Shown: positions 51,148 to 60,089 of the stretch, piece after piece
Layout: every line of letters starts with the position of its first letter
How positions within the stretch are numbered: the first letter of the stretch is position 1
DNA from: RHKX01 sp041393495
Lineage (GTDB): Bacteria > Actinomycetota > Thermoleophilia > Solirubrobacterales > 70-9
Reading direction: 5' to 3'
Length of the DNA stretch: 64,000 nt
Assembly (NCBI GenBank): GCA_041393495.1
Contig: JAWKKA010000005.1
Location: 1-64,000, forward strand
The notes under the pieces: generated by a model
Seen by the model: only the letters and a program-made list of their open reading frames with translations
Told to the model about the DNA's origin: nothing
The model's database searches: none
Position numbers and translations under genes: made by a program

Positions 51148-52532
51148 GCGCCGCCGTCCGTCGTTCGTTCGCATCGCTCGAGGTCCGCAACTACCGCCTC
51201 TACTTCGGCGGCCAGGCCGTCTCGCTGGCCGGCAACTGGATGCAGATCGTCGCCGAGCTCTGGCTCGTGCTGACGCTGACCGGCTCCGGCCTCGCGGTCG
51301 GCCTCGCCACCGCCCTGCAGTTCGCCGGGATCCTGCTGTTCGGCGCGCTCGGCGGCGCCCTCGCCGACCGCTTCGACAAGCGGCGCCTGCTGATGGTCTC
51401 GCAGACCGGCATGGCGGTGCCGGCGACGCTGCTGTTCGCCGTCACCGCGCTCGGCGTCGTCGAGGCATGGATGCTGTTCGTCGTGATCGCGCTCCGCGGC
51501 CTCGTCCTCGCGATCGACAACCCGGCCCGGCAGGCGTTCGTGATCGAGATCGTCGGGCCCGACCGGGTCGTCAACGCGGTCAGCCTCAACTCCGTGCTCG
51601 TCCACTCGGCGCGGATCGTCGGACCCGCGATCGCCGGCGTGATCATCGCGCTGTCGGGCGTCGCGCCGTGCTTCGGGCTGAACGCGCTCAGCTTCGCGGC
51701 GATGCTGGTCGCGCTCACGCGGATGGACCCGACGCGGCTGCAACGGCCGAACCCGGATGAGCCGCGGGGGAGCATCCGCGACGCGCTCGGCCACATCGCC
51801 GGTCACCGCGAGCTGCGCATCCCGTTGCTTCTGATGCTCGTGCTGAGCACGATCGGCTTCAACTTCCAGGTCGTCCTGCCGCTGCTCGCCGACCGCGCCT
51901 TCTCCGGCCAGGTCTCCGCCTACTCGATGCTGATGGTCGCGATGGGGGTCGGCTCGATCACCGGCGCGCTGACCGTCGGGACCCGCTCGCGGGTGAGTCG
52001 CGAGCTGATCACGCTCGCCGCCGCCGGCTTCGGCGTCACCGCGCTGCTCGCCGCCGCCGCCCCGACCCTGGCCCTCGCGATGCTCGCGCTCGGCCTGCTC
52101 GGGATCTGCTCGGTGACCTTTGCAGCCGGAATCAACTCGGGGCTGCAGCTCGCCGCCGCGCCGGAGATGCGCGGGCGGGTGATGGCCGTCTACTCGATCG
52201 TCTTCCTCGGTTCGACCGTCGTCGGCGGCCCGATCACCGGCTGGCTCGGCGAGGCCGTGGGGCCGCGGGCGCCACTCGTCGCCGCCGGGCTCGCCGGGCT
52301 GGCGGTCGCCGCCGGCGCCTACGTCGCCTGGAGCGCGCGTTCGGGGACCGCGCCGGTCACCGGCGAGCTCATGCTCGAGCCCGGCACCGGGGAGCTGTCC
52401 CTCGCCGCCGCGCAGTCGGCGCCGGTTCGTGCCGTCGCCCGCGTCCGCCATGCCCATCCGATCCGGACGGCCCGGCAGCGGATCCGCGGCGACGGGCGAT
52501 CCCGGGACCGACGCGAGCACGCCCGCCGCTAG
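51144..52532 (+). CDS. MFS transporter (drug/multidrug efflux type)
   Basis: 462 residues, twelve TM helices. FASLEVRNYRLYFGGQAVSL at the N-terminus, GALADRFDKRRLLMVSQ (the loop 2-3 motif A, GxLaDRxxrkxxl) and a TM5-6 region with NPARQAFVIEIVGPDRVVNA match the EntS/YfiS-like group of MFS exporters. The start is TTG 51144 with GAGGAGG upstream. The C-terminal ~60 residues are basic and low-complexity, which is unusual; the frame remains open through to the stop. Confidence 0.87.
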   Translation: MSAAVRRSFASLEVRNYRLYFGGQAVSLAGNWMQIVAELWLVLTLTGSGLAVGLATALQFAGILLFGALGGALADRFDKRRLLMVSQTGMAVPATLLFAVTALGVVEAWMLFVVIALRGLVLAIDNPARQAFVIEIVGPDRVVNAVSLNSVLVHSARIVGPAIAGVIIALSGVAPCFGLNALSFAAMLVALTRMDPTRLQRPNPDEPRGSIRDALGHIAGHRELRIPLLLMLVLSTIGFNFQVVLPLLADRAFSGQVSAYSMLMVAMGVGSITGALTVGTRSRVSRELITLAAAGFGVTALLAAAAPTLALAMLALGLLGICSVTFAAGINSGLQLAAAPEMRGRVMAVYSIVFLGSTVVGGPITGWLGEAVGPRAPLVAAGLAGLAVAAGAYVAWSARSGTAPVTGELMLEPGTGELSLAAAQSAPVRAVARVRHAHPIRTARQRIRGDGRSRDRREHARR

Positions 52533-52657
52533 CGGGCCGCGCCCCGGGCCGAGGTGAGGAGGCCCTCGAGGCCCCGGCGCAGCTCGTCGGCCCACGGCCA
52601 GCCGTAGCCGAGCCGGGAGCATCGATCTCGATCGCGGTCCGGCGGCGGTAGCGCATC
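52529..52657 (-). pseudogene. SRPBCC/polyketide cyclase-like remnant
   Basis: On the minus strand ATG 52657 begins MRYRRRTAIEIDAP, the usual N-terminus of SRPBCC (START-like) proteins, then the frame is lost. About 10 codons on, in another frame, GYGWPWADELRRGLEGLLTS runs to a TAG overlapping the convergent MFS stop. This looks like a gene with its ~100-residue middle deleted and a frameshift at the join. The assignment rests on a 14-residue match, so it is tentative. Confidence 0.35.
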
Positions 52658-52897
52658 GGCGCAGACGCTATCGGGGCGGGCGCGGGTCGAAGGCGCGAAC
52701 GAGCCGGGCCGGCCCCGGCCGGGCGGGCGCCGGGATCGCACTCACCCCGGGGAACGAAGTAACGGCCCGGGGCGACTCGGTGGCCTGCCTCGCGCGTAGC
52801 CTGCGCGCGTTCAAAGCCTCTCGAGTCGGGCTTTGAGAGCTCCCCTCCACTTGGCTTTCGTGAAGTTCCTTCTCTCTCCCGGACCGTTGTGATCACC

Positions 52898-53677
52898 CTA
52901 CGCCGAACCGCTGCGGAGCGCAAGGGGGTGCGGGAGTGCAACCTCGCTATTTGGGAAGAAACGGACCTCGGGCTCGTCCGGCAGCAGCTCGGCGAGGATC
53001 CGCCCGAGCCGCAGCGCCTCCTCGAGCAGCTCGGTGCGAACGACCGCCGCCCCGGCGCCGGGCGCGTACCCCTCGTTGAAGATCAGGTAGATCACCTCCA
53101 GGGCCGAGGCGAGCCGCTCGGCAAGCTCCGGGCGCCCCGGCGCCTCGATCGGGACGCAAGCGGCGCGCAGGGTCCGCTTCGCCCGGGCGATCCGCTGGGC
53201 CACGGTCGACTCGGACACGAGGTAGGCACGGGCGATCTCCGGCGTCGTCAGCCCGCCGAGCAGGCGCAGGGTCAACGCCACCCTGGCGTCGGCGGAGAGC
53301 ACCGGGTGGCAGGTCGTGAAGATCAGCCGGAGCAGGTCGTCGTCGAACGGGTCGTCGAGGTCGGCGGCGAGGTCGCGCTCGAGGTCGGCGGCGCGGAGCT
53401 CGAGGTCGCGGCCGAGCTCGGCGCTCTTGCGTTCCGCCACGCGGGCGCGCCGCAGCCGGTCGATTCCGCGGTGCCGGGCGGTGGCCATCAGCCAGGCGCC
53501 CGGGTTGTCCGGCACGCCCGACTGCGGCCACTGCTCCAGCGCCGCCAGCAGGGCCTCCTGGGCGAGGTCCTCGGCGAGGCCGACGTCGCGCACCATCCGC
53601 ACCAGGCCGGCGATCAGCCGGGCCGACTCGATCCGCCAGACCGCCTCGACCGCGCGGTGGGCGTCGCGCTCGGCCAT
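52898..53677 (-). pseudogene. ECF42-type sigma factor, C-terminally truncated
   Basis: 259 residues. Region 2 (DVGLAEDLAQEALLAALEQW; NPGAWLMATARHRGIDRLRR) and region 4 (TTPEIARAYLVSESTVAQRI, then ARAKRTLR) are intact and of the ECF42 type, which pairs with YCII/DGPF proteins. The family usually reaches about 400-420 residues with a helical (TPR-like) C-terminal domain; here the match stops in LAELLPDEPEV and the last ~20 residues (FFPNSEVALPHPLALRSGSA) are unlike it. The rest is missing from 52533-52897, where only the remnant above lies. The protein may be partly functional or dead. Confidence 0.75.
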
Positions 53678-53699
53678 CCTCCCCGCCCCCGGCCTCCCC

Positions 53700-54125
53700 T
53701 CAGCCGTGCAGCTGCTCGCGCAGCCGCTGCTCCTGCTCGCGCAGCTCCGGCGTGAGCTCGTCGCCGAAGTCCTCGGCCTCGAAGACCGGCCGCAGCTCGA
53801 CGGTTCCCGCCGGCCCCGGCCCGGGGGGCGGGATCCGCTTCGCCCACTCCAGCGCCTCGTCCATGTCCCTGACCTGCCAGATCCAGTAGCCGGCGACCAG
53901 CTCCTTGGTCTCGGCGAACGGGCCGTCGGTAACCGTCGGCGGCCCGTCGGCCGAGAGGCTGACCCGGACGCCGCGGGCGGACGGGTGCAGCCCCTCGCCG
54001 TCGAGCATCACGCCGGCCTTGACGAGCTCCTCGTTGAACTTGCCCATCGCGGTGAGCAGCTCCTTGGAGGGCATCTGACCCGCTTCGCTCTCCTCGCTTG
54101 CCTTGACGAGGACCATCACTCGCAT
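53700..54125 (-). CDS. YCII/DGPF-domain protein
   Basis: 141 residues. MRVMVLVKASEESEAG starts the ferredoxin-like YCII fold and TVTDGPFAETKELVAGYWIW (about residues 62-81) contains the DGPF motif. Such proteins are almost always encoded next to ECF42 sigma factors, as here, 22 nt upstream of the sigma gene. They may be the signal-sensing or effector partner; the mechanism is not established. The C-terminus is helical and charged. Confidence 0.85.
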   Translation of the reverse strand: MRVMVLVKASEESEAGQMPSKELLTAMGKFNEELVKAGVMLDGEGLHPSARGVRVSLSADGPPTVTDGPFAETKELVAGYWIWQVRDMDEALEWAKRIPPPGPGPAGTVELRPVFEAEDFGDELTPELREQEQRLREQLHG

Positions 54126-54228
54126 CTCATCTCCTTCGCTCGGGGGCCGCTCCCATGCGGCCCTTCACCAACGCGTCGAACGAACGGGACCCGAATCGAC
54201 ACGGTCGCCGAAATCGTGACGGATCGGC

Positions 54229-54549
54229 TCAGGAGGGAACGGCGTCGGAGTCGGCGGCGCCCTCGCCCCCGTCGGAGTCGGCGCCGGCGTCGGAGTCGGC
54301 GGCGCCCTCGCCGGCCTCGAGCTTGCGGACGAGATCGTCGAGGTCGAGGCGCTGAAGCTCGCCGGAGACCGCGTCGAGCTCGCCCTTGCAGTACTCGACG
54401 AGGGTCTTGCCCTCGCGGCAGAGGTCGAGGGTCTCGCGCAGCTCCGCCTTGCCGGAATCGAGCCGGAGGATGATCTCCTCGAGCCGCTCGACCGCCGCCT
54501 CGTAGCTGTCCGGGCCGGCTGCGGCGCCGGCCCCGCCTGTCTCAGTCAT
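54229..54549 (-). CDS. xseB: Exodeoxyribonuclease VII small subunit
   Basis: 106 residues. SYEAAVERLEEIILRLDSGK (about 15-34) and LRETLDLCREGKTLVEYCKG match XseB, a small helical subunit that assembles with XseA to degrade single-stranded DNA. The core is about 75 residues; the rest is an acidic, repetitive tail (EGAADSDAGADSDGGEGAAD...) made by a duplicated DNA unit. The start overlaps the xseA stop by 8 nt. Confidence 0.88.
   Translation of the reverse strand: MTETGGAGAAAGPDSYEAAVERLEEIILRLDSGKAELRETLDLCREGKTLVEYCKGELDAVSGELQRLDLDDLVRKLEAGEGAADSDAGADSDGGEGAADSDAVPS
54241..54312. repeat. 27-bp direct repeat within xseB
   Basis: An identical 27-bp sequence lies at 54241-54267 and 54286-54312 (period 45). 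It encodes the repeated EGAADSDA in the XseB tail; the period is a multiple of 3, so the frame is kept. Confidence 0.75.
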
Positions 54550-55921
54550 CGTCGATCACCTCCGTGAGGACATCATCGTCGCTGAAGCGGACCCGCAGCT
54601 GCTCGCGACGGCGCGCGGCCGCGGCGCTGGTGACGACCTCGCCGTCGGTGCCGCTGACGATCGCATAGCCCCGCTCGAGCACCCGCTCCGGCTCGTGCGC
54701 GGCGAGCGTCTGGGCGATCCGCCGCACCTCCGCTGCCCGGCTCGCGGCGGCGGCGCGCGAGCGCCGCTCGAGTGCGGCCGCGTGCCCGCTGGTCCGCGCG
54801 CCCGCCGCCCCGGCGGCGATCAGGGCGGCGTGGCGCTTGCGGTCGAGGACGAGCGCGCGGCGGGCGCCGTTGTGGCGACCGCCGGCGATCGCGCGGGTCG
54901 CCGAGGCGCGGATCTCGCGGATCCGCTGATGCAGGAATCGGCGCTGGCCGTCGGCGTGGTGGCCGAGAGCGCGGGCGACGGCGGCGAGCCGGCCGACCCT
55001 GCCGCGGGCGGCCTCGCGACCGCGCCCGGCGAGCCGCGCCGTCCGCTCGGCGAGCCGGCGGCGCTGCTCGGCGACATCGACGCGAACCGCCTCCTCGATC
55101 GCGTGGGTGGGCGTCGAGCAGGAGACGGCGGCGACGTCGTCGAGCAGGGTCCGGTCGGACTCGTGACCGACGGCGGAGACGACCGGGACACGGAGCAACG
55201 CGACCGTGCGGCAGAGCGTCTCGTCGCAGAACGCCCAGAGGTCGGCGAGGCTGCCGCCGCCGCGGGCGACGACGATGACCTCGACCTCGGGAATGGCGGC
55301 GAGGTCGCTCAGCGCCCGCGCGATCTGCGGCGCCGCGTGGCGGTCCTGGACCGGCGGGTGGGCGAAGACGGCGCGGCCGCCCCAGGAGCGGCGCGCGAGG
55401 GCGGCGACGAGATCGGCCTCGGCGGCGGAGCCGCGCCCGGTGACGACCCCGAGCGTCCGCGGCAGGGTCGGCCGCGGCAGCCGCTTCTGTGGCTCGAACA
55501 GGCCCTCGCCGGCGAGCTTGCGGCGGAGCTCGGCGAGCCGGGCGAGCAGGTCGCCCTCGCCGGCGAGCCGCATCCGCGTGACCCGGAAGCTGAACGCGGG
55601 CGAGGCGGTGGCGCTGCCCGGGTAGTAGTCGGGCCCGCCGAAGACGACGACTTCGGCGCCGTCGCGGATCGCGCCGTCGGGGGCCTTGATCCGGTCCCAG
55701 TCGCTGCGCCACATCGCACACGGGATCGCCCCGTCGGCGTCGCGGAGCTCGAAGTAGGCGGACTTCGCGGTCAGCCGCAGATTCGTTACCTCCCCGATCA
55801 CCTGCACGCGCGCCCGCTCGCGCAGGTAGGTGCGGAGCGCCGCCGCGTAGCGGCCGACGGGGTACGGCCCGGCGCCGACGCCACCCGCGGCGGCGGTCAT
55901 CTGCTGATCGCTTTCCGTCAT
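54542..55921 (-). CDS. xseA: Exodeoxyribonuclease VII large subunit
   Basis: 459 residues. The N-terminal OB-fold reads VQVIGEVTNLRLTAKSAYFE, then LRDADGAIPCAMWRSD (about residues 35-75), and the catalytic part has LPRTLGVVTGRGSAAEADLV, VIVVARGGGSLADLWAFCDE (about 215-234) and VPVVSAVGHESDRTLLDDVA, the GGGS..DLW and GHE.D motifs of the family; the C-terminal region is a long coiled coil. Start at 55921, with ATG 55900 as an alternative that has GGAAAG upstream. With xseB it forms the usual pair; role in DNA repair and recombination. Confidence 0.9.
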   Translation of the reverse strand: MTESDQQMTAAAGGVGAGPYPVGRYAAALRTYLRERARVQVIGEVTNLRLTAKSAYFELRDADGAIPCAMWRSDWDRIKAPDGAIRDGAEVVVFGGPDYYPGSATASPAFSFRVTRMRLAGEGDLLARLAELRRKLAGEGLFEPQKRLPRPTLPRTLGVVTGRGSAAEADLVAALARRSWGGRAVFAHPPVQDRHAAPQIARALSDLAAIPEVEVIVVARGGGSLADLWAFCDETLCRTVALLRVPVVSAVGHESDRTLLDDVAAVSCSTPTHAIEEAVRVDVAEQRRRLAERTARLAGRGREAARGRVGRLAAVARALGHHADGQRRFLHQRIREIRASATRAIAGGRHNGARRALVLDRKRHAALIAAGAAGARTSGHAAALERRSRAAAASRAAEVRRIAQTLAAHEPERVLERGYAIVSGTDGEVVTSAAAARRREQLRVRFSDDDVLTEVIDDD

Positions 55922-56032
55922 CCCGACGAGCATGGCAGGCGCGGCCGCCGGCAAGCGGCACGCCGCCGCCTGACCGCCCGACCCGCCGACTTGCGATGCT
56001 TGGCGGGGAACGCAAACGACAAGGAGGGACGA

Positions 56033-56461
56033 ATGGCAGCGACAGGGCACGCGAAGTGGACCGGGGACCTCGACAGCGGATCGGGCACGCTCGACAGCGG
56101 CACCGGGGCGGTGCAGGGCGAATACTCGGCGGCCTCGCGGTTCGCGGACGGCGAAGGGACGAACCCCGAGGAGCTGATCGCCACCGCCCACGCGGCCTGC
56201 TTCTCGATGGCGCTGTCGCTGGTCCTCGGCGGCGCCGGGCACGTGCCGGAGAGCATCGAGACCGATGCCAGGGCCTACATCCGTCGCGCCGGCGACGGCT
56301 TCGAGATCCACAAGATCGAGCTCGAGACCGTCGGCGACGTGCCGGGGATCGACGCCGAGGAGTTCCAGGGCTACGCCGAGGCCGCCAAGGGCGGCTGCCC
56401 GGTCTCGAAGGCGCTGGCGGGCGTCCCCGAGGTGACCCTGACGGCGCGGCTGGCGGGCTGA
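56033..56461 (+). CDS. OsmC/Ohr-family peroxiredoxin
   Basis: 142 residues. AHAACFSMALSLVL (about residues 52-65) holds the peroxidatic Cys and AAKGGCPVSKALAGVPEV (about 120-137) the resolving Cys of OsmC proteins, which reduce organic hydroperoxides with thiols. NPEELIATAHAACFSM is the OsmC-type signature. AAGGAGGG precedes ATG 56033. Divergent from xseA; a thioesterase gene follows after 19 nt. Confidence 0.9.
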   Translation: MAATGHAKWTGDLDSGSGTLDSGTGAVQGEYSAASRFADGEGTNPEELIATAHAACFSMALSLVLGGAGHVPESIETDARAYIRRAGDGFEIHKIELETVGDVPGIDAEEFQGYAEAAKGGCPVSKALAGVPEVTLTARLAG

Positions 56462-56480
56462 CGCGAAGCCGGACCCGCGG

Positions 56481-56930
56481 ATGGGCGAGGCCGCCGAGAC
56501 GCGCGACGCGTACCCGCACGTCGAGACCCTGCAGACGCGCTGGGCCGACAACGATGTCTACGGCCACGTCAACAACGTCGAGTACTACGCGTTCTTCGAC
56601 ACGGTCATCAACCGCTGGCTGATTCGCGAGGGTGGCCTCGACATCCATGCGGGCGGCGTGATCGGGGTCTGCGCGGAGTCGCATTGCAGCTACAGCGACG
56701 GCTTCGCGTTCCCCGAGGACATCGAGGCCGGCCTGCGGGTCGGCAAGCTCGGCAGCTCGAGCGTCACCTACGAGATCGGGCTGTTCAGGGTCGGCGCCGC
56801 CGAGCCGTCGGCGACCGGCTGGTTCGTCCACGTGTTCGTCGATGCGGCGACGCGGCGCCCGGCGGCGATGCCGGCGCAGCTGCGCGCCAGCCTCGAGCGG
56901 CTCCGCGTCGACCGTGGCGGTCGCTCGTGA
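56481..56930 (+). CDS. Acyl-CoA thioesterase, 4HBT family
   Basis: 149 residues, a single hotdog domain. TRWADNDVYGHVNNVEYYAF (about residues 16-35) carries the 4HBT signature with the catalytic Asp; later GFAFPEDIEAGLRVGKLGSS supports the fold. It cleaves acyl-CoA thioesters. The start is ATG 56481. The alcohol dehydrogenase gene begins at GTG 56927 within its stop codon (GTGA), which couples the two. Confidence 0.87.
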   Translation: MGEAAETRDAYPHVETLQTRWADNDVYGHVNNVEYYAFFDTVINRWLIREGGLDIHAGGVIGVCAESHCSYSDGFAFPEDIEAGLRVGKLGSSSVTYEIGLFRVGAAEPSATGWFVHVFVDAATRRPAAMPAQLRASLERLRVDRGGRS

Positions 56931-58054
56931 AGGTCACGAGCGCGGTCCTCCGCCGGACCGGCGCCGACCGCCCCTACGCGGAGACGCAGCCCCTCGAGAT
57001 CGCCGAGCTCGAGCTCGACCCGCCCGGGCCGGGCGAGCTGCTCGTCCGGGTCGGCGCGGCGGGCCTCTGCCACTCCGACCTCTCCGTGATCGACGGCTCG
57101 CGGCCGCGGCCGCTGCCGATGGCGCTCGGCCATGAGGCCGCCGGCGAGGTCATCGAGACCGGCGCCGGAGTCAGCGGGTTCGCGCCCGAAGACCACGTCG
57201 TCCTCGCCTTCGTCCCCGCCTGCGGCGAGTGCGAGCCGTGCCGTATGGGCCGGCCCGCGCTCTGCGAGCCGGGCGCCGCCGCGAACGCGGCCGGGACGCT
57301 CCTCGGCGGCGGGCGGCGGCTCCGCGACGCGGCCGGCAGCCCGATCAACCACCACCTCGGCGTCTCGGCGCTCTCCGACCACATCGTCGTCTCCGAGCGC
57401 TCGGCGGTGAAGGTCGACCCGGAGCTGCCGTACGAGATCGCGGCGCTGTTCGGGTGCGCGGTGCTGACGGGCGTCGGCGCCGCGGTCAACGCCGCCCGGA
57501 TCGAGCCCGGGCAGCGCGTCGCGGTCTTCGGGCTCGGCGGCGTCGGCCTCTCGGCGCTGCTCGGGGCCGTGCTCAGCGAGGCGGGAACGATCGTCGCCGT
57601 CGACGTCGTCGCGGCGAAGCTCGAGCTCGCCCGCGAGCTCGGGGCGACCGACACCGTCGCGGCCGGGCCGGGGGCGGTCGCGGCGATCCGCGAGATCACG
57701 GGCGGCGGCGCCGACCACGCGATCGAGACGGTCGGCAGCGCCGCCGTGCTGGCCGACGCCTACGCGGCGACGAGGCGCGGCGGCGCGACGACGACCGTCG
57801 GCCTCCCCGACCCTGGCGAGACGCTCGCCATCGCCGCCGTCTCGCTCGCCGCCGAGGAGCGAACGCTGCGTGGCTCCTACCTCGGCTCGAGCGTGCCCGA
57901 GCGCGACCTGCCGCGGTTCATCGACCTCTACCGGCAGGGCCGCCTCGACGTCGATCGGCTGCTCACCCACCGGCTCGCGCTCGACGACGTCAATGCCGGC
58001 TTCGACCGGCTCGCGAGCGGCGCGGCGGTGCGGCAGGCCGTCGTCTTCGGCTGA
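56927..58054 (+). CDS. Zinc-dependent alcohol dehydrogenase (MDR)
   Basis: 375 residues. GAAGLCHSDLSVIDG (catalytic Zn Cys), LGHEAAGEV, the structural-zinc loop PACGECEPCRMGRPALC and the Rossmann motif VAVFGLGGVGLSALLGAVLS place it among class-III/NDMA-like zinc alcohol dehydrogenases. NAD(P)-linked oxidation of an alcohol or aldehyde. Its start overlaps the thioesterase stop, so they form a unit; the substrate might be the acid or alcohol released by the partner. No ligand evidence. Confidence 0.88.
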   Translation: MKVTSAVLRRTGADRPYAETQPLEIAELELDPPGPGELLVRVGAAGLCHSDLSVIDGSRPRPLPMALGHEAAGEVIETGAGVSGFAPEDHVVLAFVPACGECEPCRMGRPALCEPGAAANAAGTLLGGGRRLRDAAGSPINHHLGVSALSDHIVVSERSAVKVDPELPYEIAALFGCAVLTGVGAAVNAARIEPGQRVAVFGLGGVGLSALLGAVLSEAGTIVAVDVVAAKLELARELGATDTVAAGPGAVAAIREITGGGADHAIETVGSAAVLADAYAATRRGGATTTVGLPDPGETLAIAAVSLAAEERTLRGSYLGSSVPERDLPRFIDLYRQGRLDVDRLLTHRLALDDVNAGFDRLASGAAVRQAVVFG

Positions 58055-58354
58055 ACGTCTCCTGTCCGAGCCGCGGGCCCCGGCCCGCGCGCCGCCGCCG
58101 GAACCATCCCGGCGCGACCGGGCGGCCGGTCGCCCGAGTCGGCCCCCGGCCCCCCTGCCCCCCGTCGGCCCCCGGCCACGCGTTGGCTCCTGCCGGCCCC
58201 CCCCCGGCTTGCGCCGCGGAGCCTGGGTCGCTGGGGCGCCCGGCGCCGGATGTTCGCAGTAGGGCACCCCAGCAGGGGAGCTTCACCCCACGCGCCGAGG
58301 GGTCGGAAGCGAAGGCGCCTTGACTGCGGAGCGCGATCCTGGGAAGATAGTTGC
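58055..58354. other. 300-nt gap, no gene seen
   Basis: Very GC-rich with runs of C (around 58145-58205) and no open frame with protein-like pattern. GGGAAG 8 nt before ATG 58355 is the only recognisable element, a ribosome site for the next gene. Confidence 0.5.
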
Positions 58355-59248
58355 ATGGTCAACGATCCGGTCCAGGCGACACAGGCCGCGGCGGCCGTCG
58401 GGCAGCCGGTCCTGCCCGCCGACCTCGCGCTCGGCGCGGTTCAGATCGTCGTCACCGACCTCGACCGCTCGATCGACTTCTACGAGCGCGCGATCGGCCT
58501 GCGCCTGCATGGGCGCGACGGCGGCGGCGCCCGGCTCGGCGCCGGCGGCGATGACCTGCTCGTGCTCCACGAGCGCCCCGGCGCCCGGCCTGCCGGTCGC
58601 CACGCCGGGCTCTATCACTTCGCGCTCCTCCACCCCACCCGCCAGGAGCTCGGCCGGGCGATGCGTCGGCTCGCCGAGGCGAAGACGCCGATCGACGGCG
58701 CCTCCGACCACGGCATCTCCGAGGCGATCTACCTGCCCGACCCCGACGGCAACGGCATCGAGCTCGCCGCCGACCGCGGCCGCGAGAGGTGGGGCGACCT
58801 CCGCGACCCGACGACGATCGGGCCGCGGCCGCTCGACCTGCAGGGGCTCGTCGCGCCCCTCGCCGCCGAGGAGCCGCCCGAGCACGCCGACCGCGACCTC
58901 CGCGTCGGCCACGTTCACCTTCACGTCGGCGACATCGACGAGGCGCTCGGCTTCTACCGCGACCTGGTCGGCTTCGAGGTGATGACCCGCTTCGGCAGCG
59001 CCGCGTTCGTCGCCGCCGGCGGCTACCACCACCACCTCGGGCTCAACACCTGGAAGGGGACCGGCGTGCCGCCGGCGCCCGACGACGCCGTCGGCCTCGA
59101 GCGCTGGACGATCCTGATCGACAGGGACGCGATCGCGGCGCTGCGGGCACGGCTCGGAGCGGCGGGCGTCACCGTCGCAGACGACGGCGACGGCATCCGG
59201 GTCAGCGACCCGTGGGGCGCCACGGCCTCGTTTCAGCCGGCCGGCTGA
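58355..59248 (+). CDS. Two-domain VOC protein (extradiol-dioxygenase/glyoxalase-like)
   Basis: 297 residues, two vicinal-oxygen-chelate domains. Domain 1 (about 25-145) begins LGAVQIVVTDLDRSIDFYER and ends ISEAIYLPDPDGNGIELAAD; domain 2 (about 185-290) begins RVGHVHLHVGDIDEALGFYR and has AAGGYHHHLGLNTWKGTGVP. These are the features of CatE-like bacterial proteins (catechol-2,3-dioxygenase annotation), with metal ligands from His in GHVHLHV and Glu in GIEL. No neighbouring ring-cleavage pathway; the real reaction is unknown. Confidence 0.85.
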   Translation: MVNDPVQATQAAAAVGQPVLPADLALGAVQIVVTDLDRSIDFYERAIGLRLHGRDGGGARLGAGGDDLLVLHERPGARPAGRHAGLYHFALLHPTRQELGRAMRRLAEAKTPIDGASDHGISEAIYLPDPDGNGIELAADRGRERWGDLRDPTTIGPRPLDLQGLVAPLAAEEPPEHADRDLRVGHVHLHVGDIDEALGFYRDLVGFEVMTRFGSAAFVAAGGYHHHLGLNTWKGTGVPPAPDDAVGLERWTILIDRDAIAALRARLGAAGVTVADDGDGIRVSDPWGATASFQPAG

Positions 59249-59263
59249 GCAGGCGCCCGGCGA

Positions 59264-59309
59264 CCCCCGCGAGGGCCGCGGCCGCGATGCACGGATCCGC
59301 CCTCGGGGG
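59264..59309. terminator. Possible hairpin between convergent genes
   Basis: CCCCCGCGAGGG (59264-59275) and CCCTCGGGGG (59300-59309) can pair over 10 bp with a 2-nt bulge, between the VOC gene and the convergent SHOCT gene. Confidence 0.4.
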
Positions 59310-59335
59310 ACGGAAGCGCGCCGGTCGTTCGTTGC

Positions 59336-59605
59336 TCAGCTCCCGAGGATCTTCGCCTTCTGGGCCGCGAACTCCTCGTCGGTGAGGACGCCGCTGTCGC
59401 GCAGCTCACCGAGCTCCTTGAGCTGGGCGATCGGATCGACGGCCGCGGCGGCCGGCGCCGCCTGGGGCGGGGCCTCCTCGTACTGCTGTGGCGGCGCCTG
59501 CTGGGCCCAACGCTCGGCCTGGCGGCGCGAGACGCGGTTGCTGACCGCGGTCGCGGTGCCGGCGACGACCGCCGTGCGGGCGACTCCCCTGATCAGTCCT
59601 GGCAT
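59336..59605 (-). CDS. SHOCT-domain protein
   Basis: 89 residues. An N-terminal hydrophobic/basic segment (IRGVARTAVVAGTATAVSNR) and a Gln/Pro/Ala linker lead to a C-terminal SHOCT domain: DPIAQLKELGELRDSGVLTD, then EEFAAQKAKILGS. SHOCT is a short helical hairpin that mediates oligomer formation or membrane targeting. It follows the DUF6325 gene in the same direction. Confidence 0.85.
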   Translation of the reverse strand: MPGLIRGVARTAVVAGTATAVSNRVSRRQAERWAQQAPPQQYEEAPPQAAPAAAAVDPIAQLKELGELRDSGVLTDEEFAAQKAKILGS

Positions 59606-59639
59606 CGGTTCGTTCCCTTCTGGTCGAGATGGTCGCCGC

Positions 59640-60089
59640 TCAGGCGGCGTCGGCGGCCTCGACGGCGTCGAGCGCCGCGAGGAAGGCCTGGGTGTGAATC
59701 CGCTCGGAGGCGACGAGCTGCCCGCCCGAGCGGCGGACGGCGGTCGCGAACGGGGCCGCCCACGTGTTCTCGTAGACGATCAGCGCGGCGAGCGCGCCGG
59801 GGGTGATCGCCGCGGCGGCCTCGGCGATGTCGTCCTCGCCGAGGACGCCGGAGGACGCGCCGCGGAACTCCGCGAGGCCCCGGGCGCTATCGGGCAGCTC
59901 GCCGAAGTCGATCGCGGCGACATCGCCGCCCGCGTCCTTGGCGAAGACCGCGAAGTCGAGGACGTGGATGATCCCGCGGTCGACGAGGTCGAGGACGATC
60001 GGAGCGACCTCACCCTGCGGCGGGTCGGCGGGCCACTCGATCAGGACGTAGTCGATCGGGCCCATCTCGTCGATGTCGGCGGCTTCCAC
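59640..60089 (-). CDS. DUF6325-family protein
   Basis: 149 residues. GPIDYVLIEWP (about residue 10), IVLDLVDRGIIHVLDFAVFA, VLGEDDIAEAAAAITPGALA and ALIVYENTWAAPFATAVRRS are the family blocks; function is unknown, though these proteins are often found with SHOCT and DUF7144 genes, as here. I place the start at GTG 60089 with GAGAGGAG upstream; GTG 60104 is possible. Confidence 0.8.
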   Translation of the reverse strand: MEAADIDEMGPIDYVLIEWPADPPQGEVAPIVLDLVDRGIIHVLDFAVFAKDAGGDVAAIDFGELPDSARGLAEFRGASSGVLGEDDIAEAAAAITPGALAALIVYENTWAAPFATAVRRSGGQLVASERIHTQAFLAALDAVEAADAA

